Part shown: in pieces, positions 31,015 to 41,552 of the stretch | Numbering within the stretch: position 1 is the first letter of the stretch | How the letters are laid out: each line of letters starts with the position of its first letter | Assembly (NCBI GenBank): GCA_950022655.1 | Contig: OX465583.1 | Coordinates: 33,011,360-33,075,359, forward strand | Length of the DNA: 64,000 bases | Direction: 5' to 3' | DNA from: Alentia gelatinosa | Taxonomy: Eukaryota > Annelida > Polychaeta > Phyllodocida > Polynoidae | Translations under genes and position numbers: made by a program | Notes under the pieces: generated by a model | Database searches by the model: none | Told to the model about the DNA's origin: nothing | The model's input: the letters and a program-made list of their open reading frames with translations, nothing else

Positions 31015-32067
31015 ATGGAGGAAAATAATCTCAAATGGATTGATAACTATCTTCAAAATCATAGGCAAAAAGTGAGGTTTGGTAGTAGTTTCTCTAATTG
31101 GGAGACGGTGTCTTACGGTGTGCCCCAGGGTTCGGTCCTGGGGCCACTGCTTTTTATTTTTTACATTGACGATATCTCCAAGATTCTAACAAGGCATGAC
31201 TTATCCTATAGAATGTACGCAGATGATATAGTATTTTACAAATCTGGGAAGAACGCACAAGAGTTGGGAACCAAAATCCAACTCGGTCTTGAAGACATCT
31301 GGGAATGGACCCGGAAGCATTTCCTGGGTATAAATTTCCAAAAAACCAAATTAGTATGGTACGGTTCCAAGCAAAAACTAAAGGGGACAGTACTCCCGGA
31401 TTTATACATGGGTCTAGAGAAACTAACGGTGGAAAAAGAATATCCGTATCTTGGGGCCACGATAGATGCAAACTTAAACTTTGAAAAGAATATAAGACAG
31501 GTTATGAAAAAACTGAACCATAAAATATATTTGTTAAGCAAGGTGAGATATATGATGAGCAAGAATGTAGCCATTAGGGTTTACAGACAAATGTTAACTC
31601 CAACAGTGGATTATGCCAGTTTCTTACATTCTTGTTCGACCAAGAAATTACAAGATAAGCTTCAAAGAATGCAGAATCGAGGACTGCGAATAGTCCTGGG
31701 GGTGGGTCCCATGGTGCACACCGTCGAAGAGCTGCATACCCTTTCCAGAGTGTTACCTCTTGTTAGAAGACGAAAAGAGTTATTGATATCGTATATGAGA
31801 CGAGAAGCCCTACGGAGTGGTATGCTTACTAAAGGAGAAGTAGATGATACTGAGAATAGTGATGAGAATGGTCGTGATATGAATCAGAGACGTACTAGGT
31901 CTCAAGGTAAAATTTTGTTCAATATGCCACGTCTCAGAACTGAGTTCCTTAGGCGATCTCCACATTATGTTGGTAGATACTTGTGGAACACACTTCCTGA
32001 AGATATAAAAGCTTGCGAGAGTAAAATAACCTTTAAGAAACGAATGGGCAGCCTGGTTAACCTATAG
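31015..32067 (+). CDS. LINE ORF2: C-terminal RT part after the frameshift
   Basis: 350 codons open after the one-base frameshift. It has the YGVPQGSVLGPLLF block, the catalytic YADDIVFY box, a TKLVWYG block, a YLGATID thumb motif and the terminal RYLWNTLPEDIK motif of LINE ORF2 proteins. The visible ATG at 31015 is incidental; the true product is the C-terminal half of the upstream protein. Confidence 0.88.
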   Translation: MEENNLKWIDNYLQNHRQKVRFGSSFSNWETVSYGVPQGSVLGPLLFIFYIDDISKILTRHDLSYRMYADDIVFYKSGKNAQELGTKIQLGLEDIWEWTRKHFLGINFQKTKLVWYGSKQKLKGTVLPDLYMGLEKLTVEKEYPYLGATIDANLNFEKNIRQVMKKLNHKIYLLSKVRYMMSKNVAIRVYRQMLTPTVDYASFLHSCSTKKLQDKLQRMQNRGLRIVLGVGPMVHTVEELHTLSRVLPLVRRRKELLISYMRREALRSGMLTKGEVDDTENSDENGRDMNQRRTRSQGKILFNMPRLRTEFLRRSPHYVGRYLWNTLPEDIKACESKITFKKRMGSLVNL

Positions 32068-32411
32068 CCGTCTGAAGTACTGCACAAACTGCATTAAGCC
32101 TGTCGCTTTTTGCATAATGGTATGTTCCGATATAGTCAGCATTTCATCTTATTTCGTGATGTTCTCGTATGGTTTACATACCGTAGGTAAATTGTTTACT
32201 GCATTGTATTGTATTGTGGAATTCTGTATGTGTAATTAATCTGTTCAGTTTTGGTTACTGTTATTGCTATTGCTAATATAAAATGTCAAAATTGTGACCT
32301 ATATGTAGTAAATCTATATTATGATACAACGGACAGGTAAACGGGAAAGTGGTAGATCGAGTCATATGTACTGCGAACTGACCCAATAAAAAACAAATAA
32401 AATTTAAAAAA

Positions 32412-32752
32412 GTTCTTCATCATATTTGGTACGATTATAGGTTATATATACCCCTTACTCGTGTTAAAATTTCATTGCTTAATTCCTATGGGAAGCACGG
32501 GAAATCCTCTATATACATACAGTGAGGTTTGACAGCACAGCGAGACCCTGTGCTCACTAAGTGCACTATGCTGTAAAATATGCCAACAGTGAGAGTTGGT
32601 GCCACATCAACAATGAGAGCACTGATGAAACGGGATCTTGTCATTGTCACTGTTGGTATCGCTGTTGCTGGTACTGTTACAGTCCTAGCTCTCACTTTTA
32701 CCACCCCACTAGTGAAACAGTCCCCTGGTCTAAAGACCTCATTTTAAACATG
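32412..32752 (-). repeat. Right arm of the imperfect inverted repeat (partner 27740-28040)
   Basis: Reverse complement of the left arm with indels; the outermost shared block is TTTTAAACAT. The LINE tail abuts its inner edge. Confidence 0.75.
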
Positions 32753-32759
32753 TGTGGAG

Positions 32760-33698
32760 CTCCACAAGGCAATGAGACATAGGTCTCACATGGTAGCAGC
32801 ATCATATAGAAATGCCATTTGAAGGATATGATGACTATGACTGGGAAAAGCTACATGGTGAAGGCAAGCTTGACAAACTGTTAGTAGCAGTACTGTCTAT
32901 ATATACTTGGAACACCATAAGTTATCTATAACTCATACACGAAATATCTTCAGAAGATGATTATTCCTCATCAGATGAGAGTATTTTTATACCTTGATTA
33001 ACACATCAAACGACAAGATCTGGGCAGTGTTCCGAAAGAGCAAATCTCAGTTATTATTACACATATCAGTTTGTACCATCTGAAGTGTGACCACAACCAT
33101 ATACCTTTTTCTTTTTTTTCATTTCTAAGCAATTTTTATGAAGGGAATATTGTGTGTACAATCCCTAAATTCTTCCACTCAGGCCCTAGCCCCCTAAAAG
33201 GCCACATCATTTTAGCCTCCTCTGTGCTTTTACCCTATACCCGACTTTTGGGGTGGCATTCCAAGGGGGGGGGGGGGGGTGAGCGTAATCTTTTCGTTCC
33301 AGTAGAGAGGTTTTACTGCTCTGTGGTTGGAAACCAATTTTCTATTCGTGGTCGCATCGCGGTCGGTGTTAGGAATCTCTTTGCTACGCCTCGTTCACCT
33401 CCGTTGGGCATTCCAAGGGAGGCCAAAAGTTTTTGGGGTATTCCAAGGGGGGGCCGAAATTATTTTTGGGTATTCCCCTGGGGGCCCAACTTTCTTTTGA
33501 CCATTCGAAAAAACTGTGCTCCCTAGGATTGCGCCAAGAGAGTGAACTTTAGATAAGTTTCCCCAAAGATAATAACATCATGAAGGATGAACCTTGAAGT
33601 AACGAATGGAGATAGTCTTAAGATCAAAGACCCAACAATAGTACACCATTATGCATTACCATTATAACCACATTACAATACTAACCCGTTACATATTA
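32760..33698. other. Intergenic with G-rich direct repeats, no gene seen
   Basis: GGCATTCCAAGGG or a close variant occurs three times (about 33253, 33408 and 33440), next to G-runs of up to about 15. The open frame 33071-33526 spans these repeats and has no recognised domain, so it is not called. Confidence 0.4.
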
Positions 33699-33842
33699 GG
33701 GGCCTTCAATAAATTATGTCACACTTTTTTAGGGCATTTTAAGGCCCCCCCCCCCCCACCCAACCCCCCTGTCACACTTTGTAACACATATCTTACCACT
33801 CCCCAAGATATTATGTCAGACTTTCTGACCCCCCCCCCCCTT
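33699..33842 (+). repeat. Left inverted-repeat arm, part 1 (partner 41265-41395)
   Basis: ATAAATTATGTCACACTTTT, AGGGCATTTTAGG-like, C-run and CTGTCACACTTTGT blocks match the reverse complement of 41265-41395. The arm is interrupted here by a LINE and resumes at 36172. Confidence 0.8.
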
Positions 33843-36172
33843 TTTTTTTTTCTTTTTTATGTTCTTTATTTATACTGAATCTGCTCAGTCAAGTTGACTG
33901 GTTTGCGTCAGTTCTCCAGTTGTTCATAACAATATAAAATTTGTATAAACCGAATAGTATTACAATTTCAACACAATTTGTATAAGATAACCGTATAGTG
34001 CTAGTAACAAACTAGCCCAAGATACCATGAAGCATCGATACAAATTTGTCCAGTTATGGGTGATAACACCTAAATTTAACAAATTACAGATAATTTCAAT
34101 CTGTTGCTAACTATTTAACATTCACTCTTATCATCACATCCCATCTAGGAAAAAGACAGGAAACTTCCTGTGTTATGTAGTTTGTTAACATATGATGAGT
34201 AAAAAGTATCAAATAAACAGACATCCTACTCTCCTATATACATCAAACAACAGAAAGTAATACATTATCAATACTCAATGTTGAGTCATACAATCTGGAG
34301 CCAGAAGGGCGTCTTCACAAATATGTATGATGCAGAACCCTTGCCCATTGACCAGCGACTATCTTTCACTCCGTCTGCACATTCTAAAGTTATTTTTGAG
34401 CCTGATGAAAATCATATAACTTAGCAATTGCCCTCTTTTTCGTAGATAATTTGAATGCATCATAATTTTCAATATTCCTAAGTTCACTGGACAGAGAATT
34501 CCAGAAGGTGGCACCACGGTAGAGTGTCCCAGCATTTGGGTCTAATAATTTAAAATTTAACAGCTTCCGATTGTCTGGTCATCCTTCGTCTTTGTTCAAT
34601 CAAGTTAGCATTACCTTTTTGTTTAAACATATAGTTTAATATATGTATTTCCTCTCGATCCTTCAATAAAGGAGTTTTAACATCCTTGTGTAATAAAGTA
34701 ACATTTGATCTGCTATCTCGCTTAAGACAAGCCCGCAATCCCATATTTTGTTTTATTTGAAGTTGATTTTTTAAATGTTGGTTACAGCCCGTTCGAAAAA
34801 CATCCCCATAATCAAAAAAGGGTAAAACCATGGTCTTGTACAATACAATAGCCGTGTGCTTATCCAAGTATTTCCGAATCTTGTTTAAGACATATAATTT
34901 TGATGAAACTTTCTTCAATGTAAATTCGACATGTTTATTAAAATTCAAATATTGATCCATAATAAAACCTAGGTATTTAAAATGATATACTCTCTCAAGG
35001 TTCTCGGCATTTAATAATAAAGGTTGAGTTTGTATATTGGTAATTTTATGAGGATAGCCAAAAAATATGTATTTAGTCTTTTTTACATTTACCGTTAATT
35101 TATTCTCATTCCACCATCTGGAGACAATAACTAATTCATTTTGCAAACATTCTTACATTGATATCGGGTTTTTACCATGGATGTATAAAGCAGTGTCATC
35201 TGCGTATAAGTGAACTGAGGCTTTCTTAAGAGGTTTTGAAATATCATTTACATATAGGAGGAAAAATAGTGGGCCTAAAATAGAACCCTGTGGTACCCCA
35301 CACTGTACTGATAAACTACTAGATAAAATGCCATTAGCTAATGTTCGTTGAGACCTATTCCCCAAATAATTCTTAATCCATTTAAGTAGAGTTCCCTTTA
35401 TACCATACACTTCTAATTTATTTATTAAAATCTCATGGTTCACCGTATCAAATGCCTTGCATAAGTCGAGATAGCAGACCATTGACAATAATCCATCATT
35501 AATAGAGAGAAGAATATCTTCGGTAATACTAACACATGTATTGACTGTGGAATGATTTTTACGAAATCCACCTTGTTTCTTATCTATAATCTCATTTTCT
35601 TCACAAAAGACATATAACTTTTCATGTACAAGTCTCTCAAGTAGCTTACCCATCAGAGGAAGTGTCGATACTGGTCTCAAATTTGAAACTAAAGGAGAAT
35701 TCCCTGCTTTCTTTAGAGGTATCACAGTTGCCTGTTTCCATCCTTCAGGAAAAATGCCAGTAGACAGGGAGAGGTTGAATAAATGGGTAACTTGGGCAGG
35801 AAGTGCTAGAAGAGCATCTTTTAAAAATCTTGAAGAAATTCTAGTCACGTTAGAACATTTCCAAATTTCTATTTTCCGAATACATTTAATTACCTCATCA
35901 ACTTCACAATTTATACTATATAGATCATTTCTCATGTACCCATTTTCAACAGGATCTCCTTCGTCGATGTAATTAACCCAAGGTTTGTCAAGACCATCAG
36001 CCGATTTAGGGCCTATACTAGTAAAAAATTTGTTAATAAAATCAGCTGTCTCTTCCTTTGGGACCTTCTCTTTAGTATCACTATCTATTAATTCTATATT
36101 ACTCTCAGAAACTTTTTTTGGCAAAATCTTATCAATTTCTTTCCAGAATTTTTTACTTTTGCTAGAAAAACA
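33843..36172 (-). mobile_element. 5'-truncated LINE inserted in the inverted-repeat arm
   Basis: The 3' poly(A) tail appears as a T-run at 33841-33856; the RT coding region follows on the minus strand and ends abruptly at about 36172, lacking the endonuclease. The other arm (41265-41245 region in reverse) runs straight from the C-run to TTTCTGTCTCGTGTAAGA, which is the sequence seen right after the truncation here. That arm is therefore an empty site. Confidence 0.88.
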
Positions 36173-36196
36173 TTTCTGTCTTATGTAAGACAGCAT
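34550..36196 (-). pseudogene. LINE reverse transcriptase with one in-frame stop
   Basis: A single minus-strand frame runs from 36196 to 34550, interrupted only by TAA at 35155-35153. It has an INKFFTSIGPKSAD block, then NLRPVSTLPL, VCYLDLCKAFDTVNH, CGVPQGSILGPLFF and the catalytic LYADDTALY box; beyond the stop come NVKKTKYIFFG and HFKYLGFIMDQ. The first ~8 codons (36196-36173) are target sequence read through the truncation point. The endonuclease and N-terminus are missing, and the nonsense codon lies just after the catalytic box, so the copy is dead. Confidence 0.87.
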
Positions 36197-36440
36197 AACA
36201 TATGTTATATGTATCTTTTACTAAGCTACTGTAATACACTTTAATTTAGTGGGAGATATCACATGAGACAAAACTACTGATTTCCTAGATCACTGAAATG
36301 CTATTGATACTTCCCTATACTTTTAAATACTGTAGCAATTGTCATTTTAGACCAACCAATCATATGCAGTGCTGAACTTTTGATCAAGCATATATCTAGT
36401 CTACTCTAGTCTACTCTGGTGGTACTTCACATTGTTTGGG
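36173..36440 (+). repeat. Left inverted-repeat arm, part 2 (partner 41015-41250)
   Basis: It resumes the arm after the LINE. Shared blocks with the reverse complement of the right arm include ACTAAGCTACTGTAATACAC, ACATGAGACAAAACT, GCTATTGATACTTC and TTTAGACCAACCAATCATAT. Confidence 0.85.
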
Positions 36441-37269
36441 TAGTTTAACATCCAATTTGTTCAATTAGACTCCACATCTTTCTCCTCCGAGTATATGATG
36501 AAACACTGCTCATGAAATGGGCACTGTACAACAGTTGGCAGGTGGTGCATTTGGGGATCTATCCCTGTGCATAATCATCTGCCCCATAACAGACCATTTA
36601 CACCCAGCAGAAAAAAAATGATATTCAAATAATTCTGAATAATTGCTCATGCATAACAGTAGAAATATGGTGGGCAAAAGCATCTCTAATGAAAAAATTG
36701 TAAGATGAACCCATTGTCATTGAGGAGAGCACAACATCTATCAAACTTAATTCAACAATAAAGTAAGGATCCTAATAATGTAATTGATATGGGTAGTGGT
36801 GGCAATATATACTGCCAGGGGACGGGAGATCTCAGGCTGATTACAATGATTCAAAAACTTATGACATGGTAGGACATGTCACCCTTAATTCTATTATCTA
36901 TTTTGCCTAGAGTCTATACCTCAGTGTCATACCTATATTCTGTGAAAATTTTAAGATCATTAATCCAATATTTCTTATTTTATTCCATGAAAACGTGATT
37001 CTTCTAAATCTTAAAAAATGATGCCTATGGCAACAACCGCCGTGAATGGTTTAAAATGGATTATGTGTAATGCTTCAAAACTCTGTGATAGGATTCAACG
37101 AACTATGTCTAATTATATATTATATAAGTTATCTAACAATTGGCTATATGGAAAAACAGCTATTGCGGGTGAAAGTTAGCTTTTGAACTGAATAACAAAA
37201 ATTTGAACAAAATTCTCTCTGTAACAATTACCCTCTCAGTCCGGGCAATGCATTGAGGCACTCCCAGGC
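36441..37269. other. Interior of the inverted-repeat pair, no gene seen
   Basis: AT-rich sequence without a recognisable exon. A TTTGGGTAGTTTAACATCCAA block at 36436-36456 resembles the reverse complement of a block at about 53180-53215, so a short dispersed repeat may be present. Confidence 0.3.
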
Positions 37270-39050
37270 AAGGGACGAAGAATGCCTCCAGTCATTTTTG
37301 GGGGCCATTACTAACAGTGGAACAGGCAGAGTGGAAAATAGGAACCGTGGTTCCGATTCCTAAAGGAGGTAATCATAGCAATATCGATAACTGGCGACCC
37401 ATAACACTAAATCTGATACAAGCCAAACAGTTGGAAAAATTGTCACTGTCATAATAGATAACCAACTAACAAATAGTAACTTTTTAGAAGATAGTCAATT
37501 TGGATTTAGTCGGGGACTCGGTACATCGTTTGCTATCCTTTGATACACAACTGACTTGTATGATGCTCGAAATGCGGAACTGTTAACTCCAGTATAAATA
37601 ATTAGTAGAAACCGAACGAGAGTTAGACTTGACAATGTTTATGCCACGACGGGAAGGTCGTGAATTATTACACGAGGCGTTAGCCGAGTGTAGTGAGTAG
37701 CAGACCTGACCAGAGTGGCATAGACATTGACCAAGTCTAACTCGAGTTCGGTTTTGTATTTATCCTACCCGTCTATGCTTTTGTATTACTAAAAGATGAA
37801 TATTGAGTCAAGGACCAACAGAACTCTTTTTTCATAGTAGCTGACATCCTGCTCTCTGATTGGTCAATATTGTTATTACTCTAGTGGCATAAAAAACACT
37901 TTATGTCACCGCTTGCCACATAAAATTTGCCTATGTTAAGGCGGTTTTTTATTAGGGGTAGGATAAAAGCTTAAAAAAAAATATAAAAAAACTGTCTCTG
38001 CTTATGTCGACCTATGGAAAGCGTTTGATTCCATCCCACATGACCTGTTATTGTTGAAATTAGAAAAAGTTAGTCTGTGTTCCGGCCCCTGTTCAAAAAT
38101 GGATAAGATCATAACTAAATGGAAGGCAACAGAAAGTCAAAGTCAATGGTACAACATCAGACCTGAGAGAGAATAAGTTTGGTGTCCCTCAAGGGTCTGT
38201 GTTGGGGCCTGTTCTTTTTATAATTTTTACCAATGATATGTGTAAGAATATAGATAGATGCAGCACGTTACAGTATGCGGATGATTTGGTTCTGTATAGT
38301 AGTAATAAATGTGAATATGATGCAATGTATTATCTGCAGTGTGGTTTGAACAAGATCAATGTGTGGTGCTAATGGAATGTCAGTGAATGTAAAGAAGACT
38401 AAGGGGGTGTGGTATGCTTCTATTCCAAAGATGAGATACTTAGATAAGTCTGCGGTATATTGTGGAGAAATGATGCTTGAGGCAGTAAATAAATACAAGT
38501 ATTTAGGATTCGTTATTGATAATGTCTTGAGTTTCAAAAATCATATTTAAGAAATCCACCGTTCTGCCAACAAGAGGTTGTTTAAGCTTAGTAAAATCAG
38601 AAATTGCATAAGCAGGAACACGGCAAAGGTGATTTATGCTGTTTTCATTAGACCAATGTTAGAGTACTGTTCCTTTATCATAGATGGTTCATCTAACAAA
38701 TTGTTCATAAATTCACACCAAGTCACTCAAAATCGGGCTCTGAGAATAATAGGGAAGGTTTCGAATAGAAGATAGAATATTGAGGAATTACATAGGAAGA
38801 ATGGCATTGATTTCTTGGATAATCGTAGAAATATGCAGTTACTGAACTTGATGTATAAACTGTCAAAGAACTGCAATAATTTAGATTACACTGTCATAAG
38901 AACTAGAAGCGATGATAAGGTAAAATTCAAGACTAGACATATACTATGTAGAAACTATCTACGATCACCGTATCACCGAGGTCAATTATTATGGAACCGC
39001 CTAGGGGCCGATACTCAGCGAAGTGAAAACTACAAATTGTTTTAAAAAGA
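37270..39050 (+). pseudogene. Degenerate LINE reverse transcriptase, split by a MITE
   Basis: RT fragments in changing frames: VVPIPKGGNHS with NWRPI (37345-37400), SQFGFSRG (37493-37516), then a MITE (37603-37975), then YVDLWKAFDSIPHDLL (38003-38050), FGVPQGSVLGPVLF (38178-38218), LQYADDLVLY (38270-38298), a YLGFVIDN thumb region (38500-38525) and a C-terminal RSPYHRGQLLWNRL (38960-39000). There are several stops and frameshifts. No endonuclease is seen. Confidence 0.85.
37603..37975 (-). mobile_element. MITE copy 2 (inverted relative to 8775-9052)
   Basis: The reverse complement begins TATCCTACCCCTAATAAAAA and ends with a hairpin whose arms carry TCTAACTCTCGTTCGGTTTC and its complement. 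The block order is the same as at 8775-9052. It interrupts the LINE RT at 37270-39050, so it is younger than that LINE. Confidence 0.75.
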
Positions 39051-39320
39051 ATTTGTTTGTTTGTTTGTTTGGTTTGATTTTACATCCAGTCAACCATTAT
39101 AGGTCCTTTCCAGACTTTCTCAAGGTTCTTTTACACCACTAGGGTGGTGATCGAATCTATATGATGAATTAAGGTAGAAATCTCACATTTACAGAGGTGA
39201 GAGTTCTTTTACTTCCCACACCACATAGACATGGTATGAGAAGGATGACCTTTGTTATAGCAGTAAATCTACCACTGCTGGGGGTTGGACTCGAATAAAA
39301 AAGAAGTGAAAAGCATGTAC
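39040..39320 (+). repeat. Possible SINE-like tail region
   Basis: A TTTG tetranucleotide run (about 39053-39070) is followed by a GTTTGATTTTACATCC block and ends with GGGTTGGACTCGAA, which resembles a Pol III B box. No clear A box or target duplication was found; tentative. Confidence 0.3.
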
Positions 39321-39456
39321 TCGGTATACAACTGGAGACCGAATTTATGAAATAGTTCACCCCCTTCTCCATTTCATCATTAATATATATACACTGCATT
39401 ATATGTATCTATAATACAGATGTTTAATACAAGATGTATTCAGATGTTGGATGATA

Positions 39457-40818
39457 CAGTGGCGTCAGAATAGGGGGGGGCAGGGGGGGCGGCCGCCCCC
39501 CCCCCCCCACTTTTTTGCCAGCCCAAAAAAGTCAGCAACTTCAAATTTAATTCAATCAAGTGTAAAAACTGTCTTGATTTTTCAACATTTTCAGCGTGGA
39601 AAAGTGGAAAAGTCTGACCTTTTACCATAAAATGATGGCTAAGCTCTGACTTTTCAGCATGGAAAAGCGTCAATGTCTGACCTTTTACTGTGCAATGATG
39701 GCTAAGCTCTGACCTTTCACCGTCGAAAAGTGTAAAATTCTGACCTTTTACCATGCAATGACGGCTAAGCTCTGACTTTTCACTGTAAACAAATATCAAA
39801 GTCTGACCCTTTGCCGTGCAATGATGGCTAAGCTCTGACTTTTCACCGTGGAAAAGTGTCAAAGTCTGACCCTGATACCATGCAATGACAGCTAAGCCCT
39901 GACTTTTCACTGTAGAAAAGTGTCAAAGTCTGACCTTTTACCATGCAATGACGGCTAAGATCTGACTGTTCACCATGGAAAAGTGTCAAAGTCTGACCTT
40001 TTACCATGCAATGACGGCCAAGCCCTGACTTTTCACCGTGGAAAAGTGTCAAAGTCTGATCTTTCACCGTGTAATGACTGCTTAGCCCTGACTTTTCACC
40101 GTGGAAAAGTGTCAAAGTCTGACCTGTCACCGTGTAATGACTGCTTAGCCCTGACTTTTCACCGTGGAAAAGTGTCAAAGTCTGACCTTTTACCGTGCAA
40201 TGACAGCTAAGCCCTGACGTTTCACCATGGAAAAGTGTCAAAGCCTGACCTTTTACCATGCAATGACAGCTAAGCCCTGACTTTTCACTGTGGAAAAGTG
40301 TCAAATTCTGACCTTTTACCATGCAATGACAGCCAAGATCTGACTTTTCACCATGGAAAAGTGTCAAAGTCTGACCTTTTACCGTGCAATGACTGCTTAG
40401 CCCTGACTTTTCACCATAGAAAAGTGTCAAAGTCTGACCTTTTACTGTGCAATGACAGCTAAGCCCTGACTTTTCACTGTGGAAAAGTGTCAAAGTCTGA
40501 CCTTTTACTGTGCAATGACAGCTAAGCCCTGACTTTTCACTGTGGAAAAGTGTCAAATTCTGACCTTTTACCGTGCAATGACGGCTAAGATCTGACTTTT
40601 CACCGTGGAAAAGTGTCAAAGTCTGATATTTCACCATGTAATGACAGCTAAGCTCTGACTTTTCACCATGTAAAAATGTCAAACCTGACTTTTCATAGAC
40701 TTTTTGCAGATCTATGGTAAATCCAGTGGAACAGGTCAATGTCTGATTTAAAACAAACAAAAAAAGTCAGCAATTTTTCAGTTCGCCCCCCCACTTTCAA
40801 AACGTTCTGACGCCCCTG
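39457..40818 (+). mobile_element. Non-autonomous DNA transposon (hAT5-like) carrying a 63-bp minisatellite, copy 2
   Basis: Ends CAGTGGCGTCAGAA and the complement of CAGGGGCGTCAGAA, with a different 5-bp duplication from copy 1 (TGATA at 39452-39456 and 40819-40823). Subterminal G/C palindrome, AGTCAGCAA and AGTTCGCCCCCCCAC blocks are as in copy 1. It lacks the nested MITEs of copy 1. It lies between the arms of the 33699/41395 inverted repeat. Confidence 0.87.
39590..40730 (+). repeat. 63-bp minisatellite array, about 18 units
   Basis: Same 63-bp unit as at 9590-11020, with GCTAAGCCC more common than GCTAAGCTC. On the minus strand a 305-codon frame (40760-39843) is open because 63 is divisible by three. 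It has no non-repeat domain, so it is not called as a gene. Confidence 0.93.
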
Positions 40819-41014
40819 TGATATTGTAACACCCAGTGGAAGATCTTACCTAGGTTAGAACTGGAGCTTATTGAATACAAAAAATTTAAAAAAAAGTATT
40901 CTACGTGACAAAATTCATAGACATTCTTAAATTTTCAAAATAATTTTAAAATACTATAGGCATCATTATCAGTGTGAGTGCTCTATATATAACTAAGACA
41001 ATGCATATGAAATG

Positions 41015-41395
41015 CACCTTCCGGTACCACTACCATAAGAGTATGCTTATGCTTGAACAAAGGTTCATCACTGAATATGATTGGTTGGTCTAAACTGACA
41101 ATTACTACAATAAAGTATGGTGAAGTATCAATAGCTTTTCAGAGATCTATGAAATCAGCAGTTTTGTCTCATGTAATATCTTCCACCAAATAAAGGTGTA
41201 TTACAGTAGCTTAGTCAAAGATGTAATAACTGCTATGTTATGCTATCTTACACGAGACAGAAATAGGGGGGGGGGGATGTTTCGGAAAGTGTGACATATT
41301 TCGGGGGGTGGTACGAAAAGTATGACAAAGTGTGACAGGGGGGTGGGGGTCCTAAAAATGCCCTAAAAAAGTGTGACATAATTTATGGACGGCCC
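41015..41395 (-). repeat. Right inverted-repeat arm, uninterrupted
   Basis: Reverse complement of 33699-33842 joined to 36173-36440, without the LINE. It includes a run of 10-11 G at 41267-41277. Its outer end reads ATAATTTATGGACGGCCCC, a terminus resembling widespread short inverted-repeat elements of invertebrates (general knowledge, not verified). Confidence 0.85.
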
Positions 41396-41463
41396 CTTTC
41401 CACATTACCATTCTAACGGACACCTTTCCTCAGAATTGTTCCCTCTATTAGATGTTTATTCTC

Positions 41464-41552
41464 ACCTCGCGTAAGCGGTCACCCCGCGTAAGCGGTCACT
41501 TTGGTCCGGAACGAAGGATGTTGGCTTAATTACGCGGGGTTCTACTGTATAG
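41464..41552. repeat. Short repeat with pogo-like end
   Basis: CGCGTAAGCGGTCAC occurs twice in tandem (41468 and 41485). The right edge is the complement of TACAGTAGAACCCCGCGTAA; CAGTAGAACCCC-type ends with a TA target are typical of pogo/Tc1 elements. Probably a solitary fragment. Confidence 0.4.

Larger units (their letters stand above)
29160..32411 (+). mobile_element. Non-LTR retrotransposon (LINE), nearly intact
   Basis: The endonuclease and reverse transcriptase span about 2.9 kb with a single frameshift. A 3' untranslated region (32068-32385) and an A-rich tail (32387-32411) follow. The tail ends directly in the right arm of the inverted repeat, so the element inserted into, or at the edge of, that arm. 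The 5' end is uncertain. Confidence 0.88.

Noticed and set aside
33071..33526. 151-codon plus-strand frame
   Set aside because: Runs through G-rich direct repeats, has no recognised domain and no splice support.
33640..41430. CCACATTAC...CTAAC sequences outside both arms as a target duplication
   Set aside because: The resemblance is imperfect and the two copies are not at equivalent distances from the arm ends.
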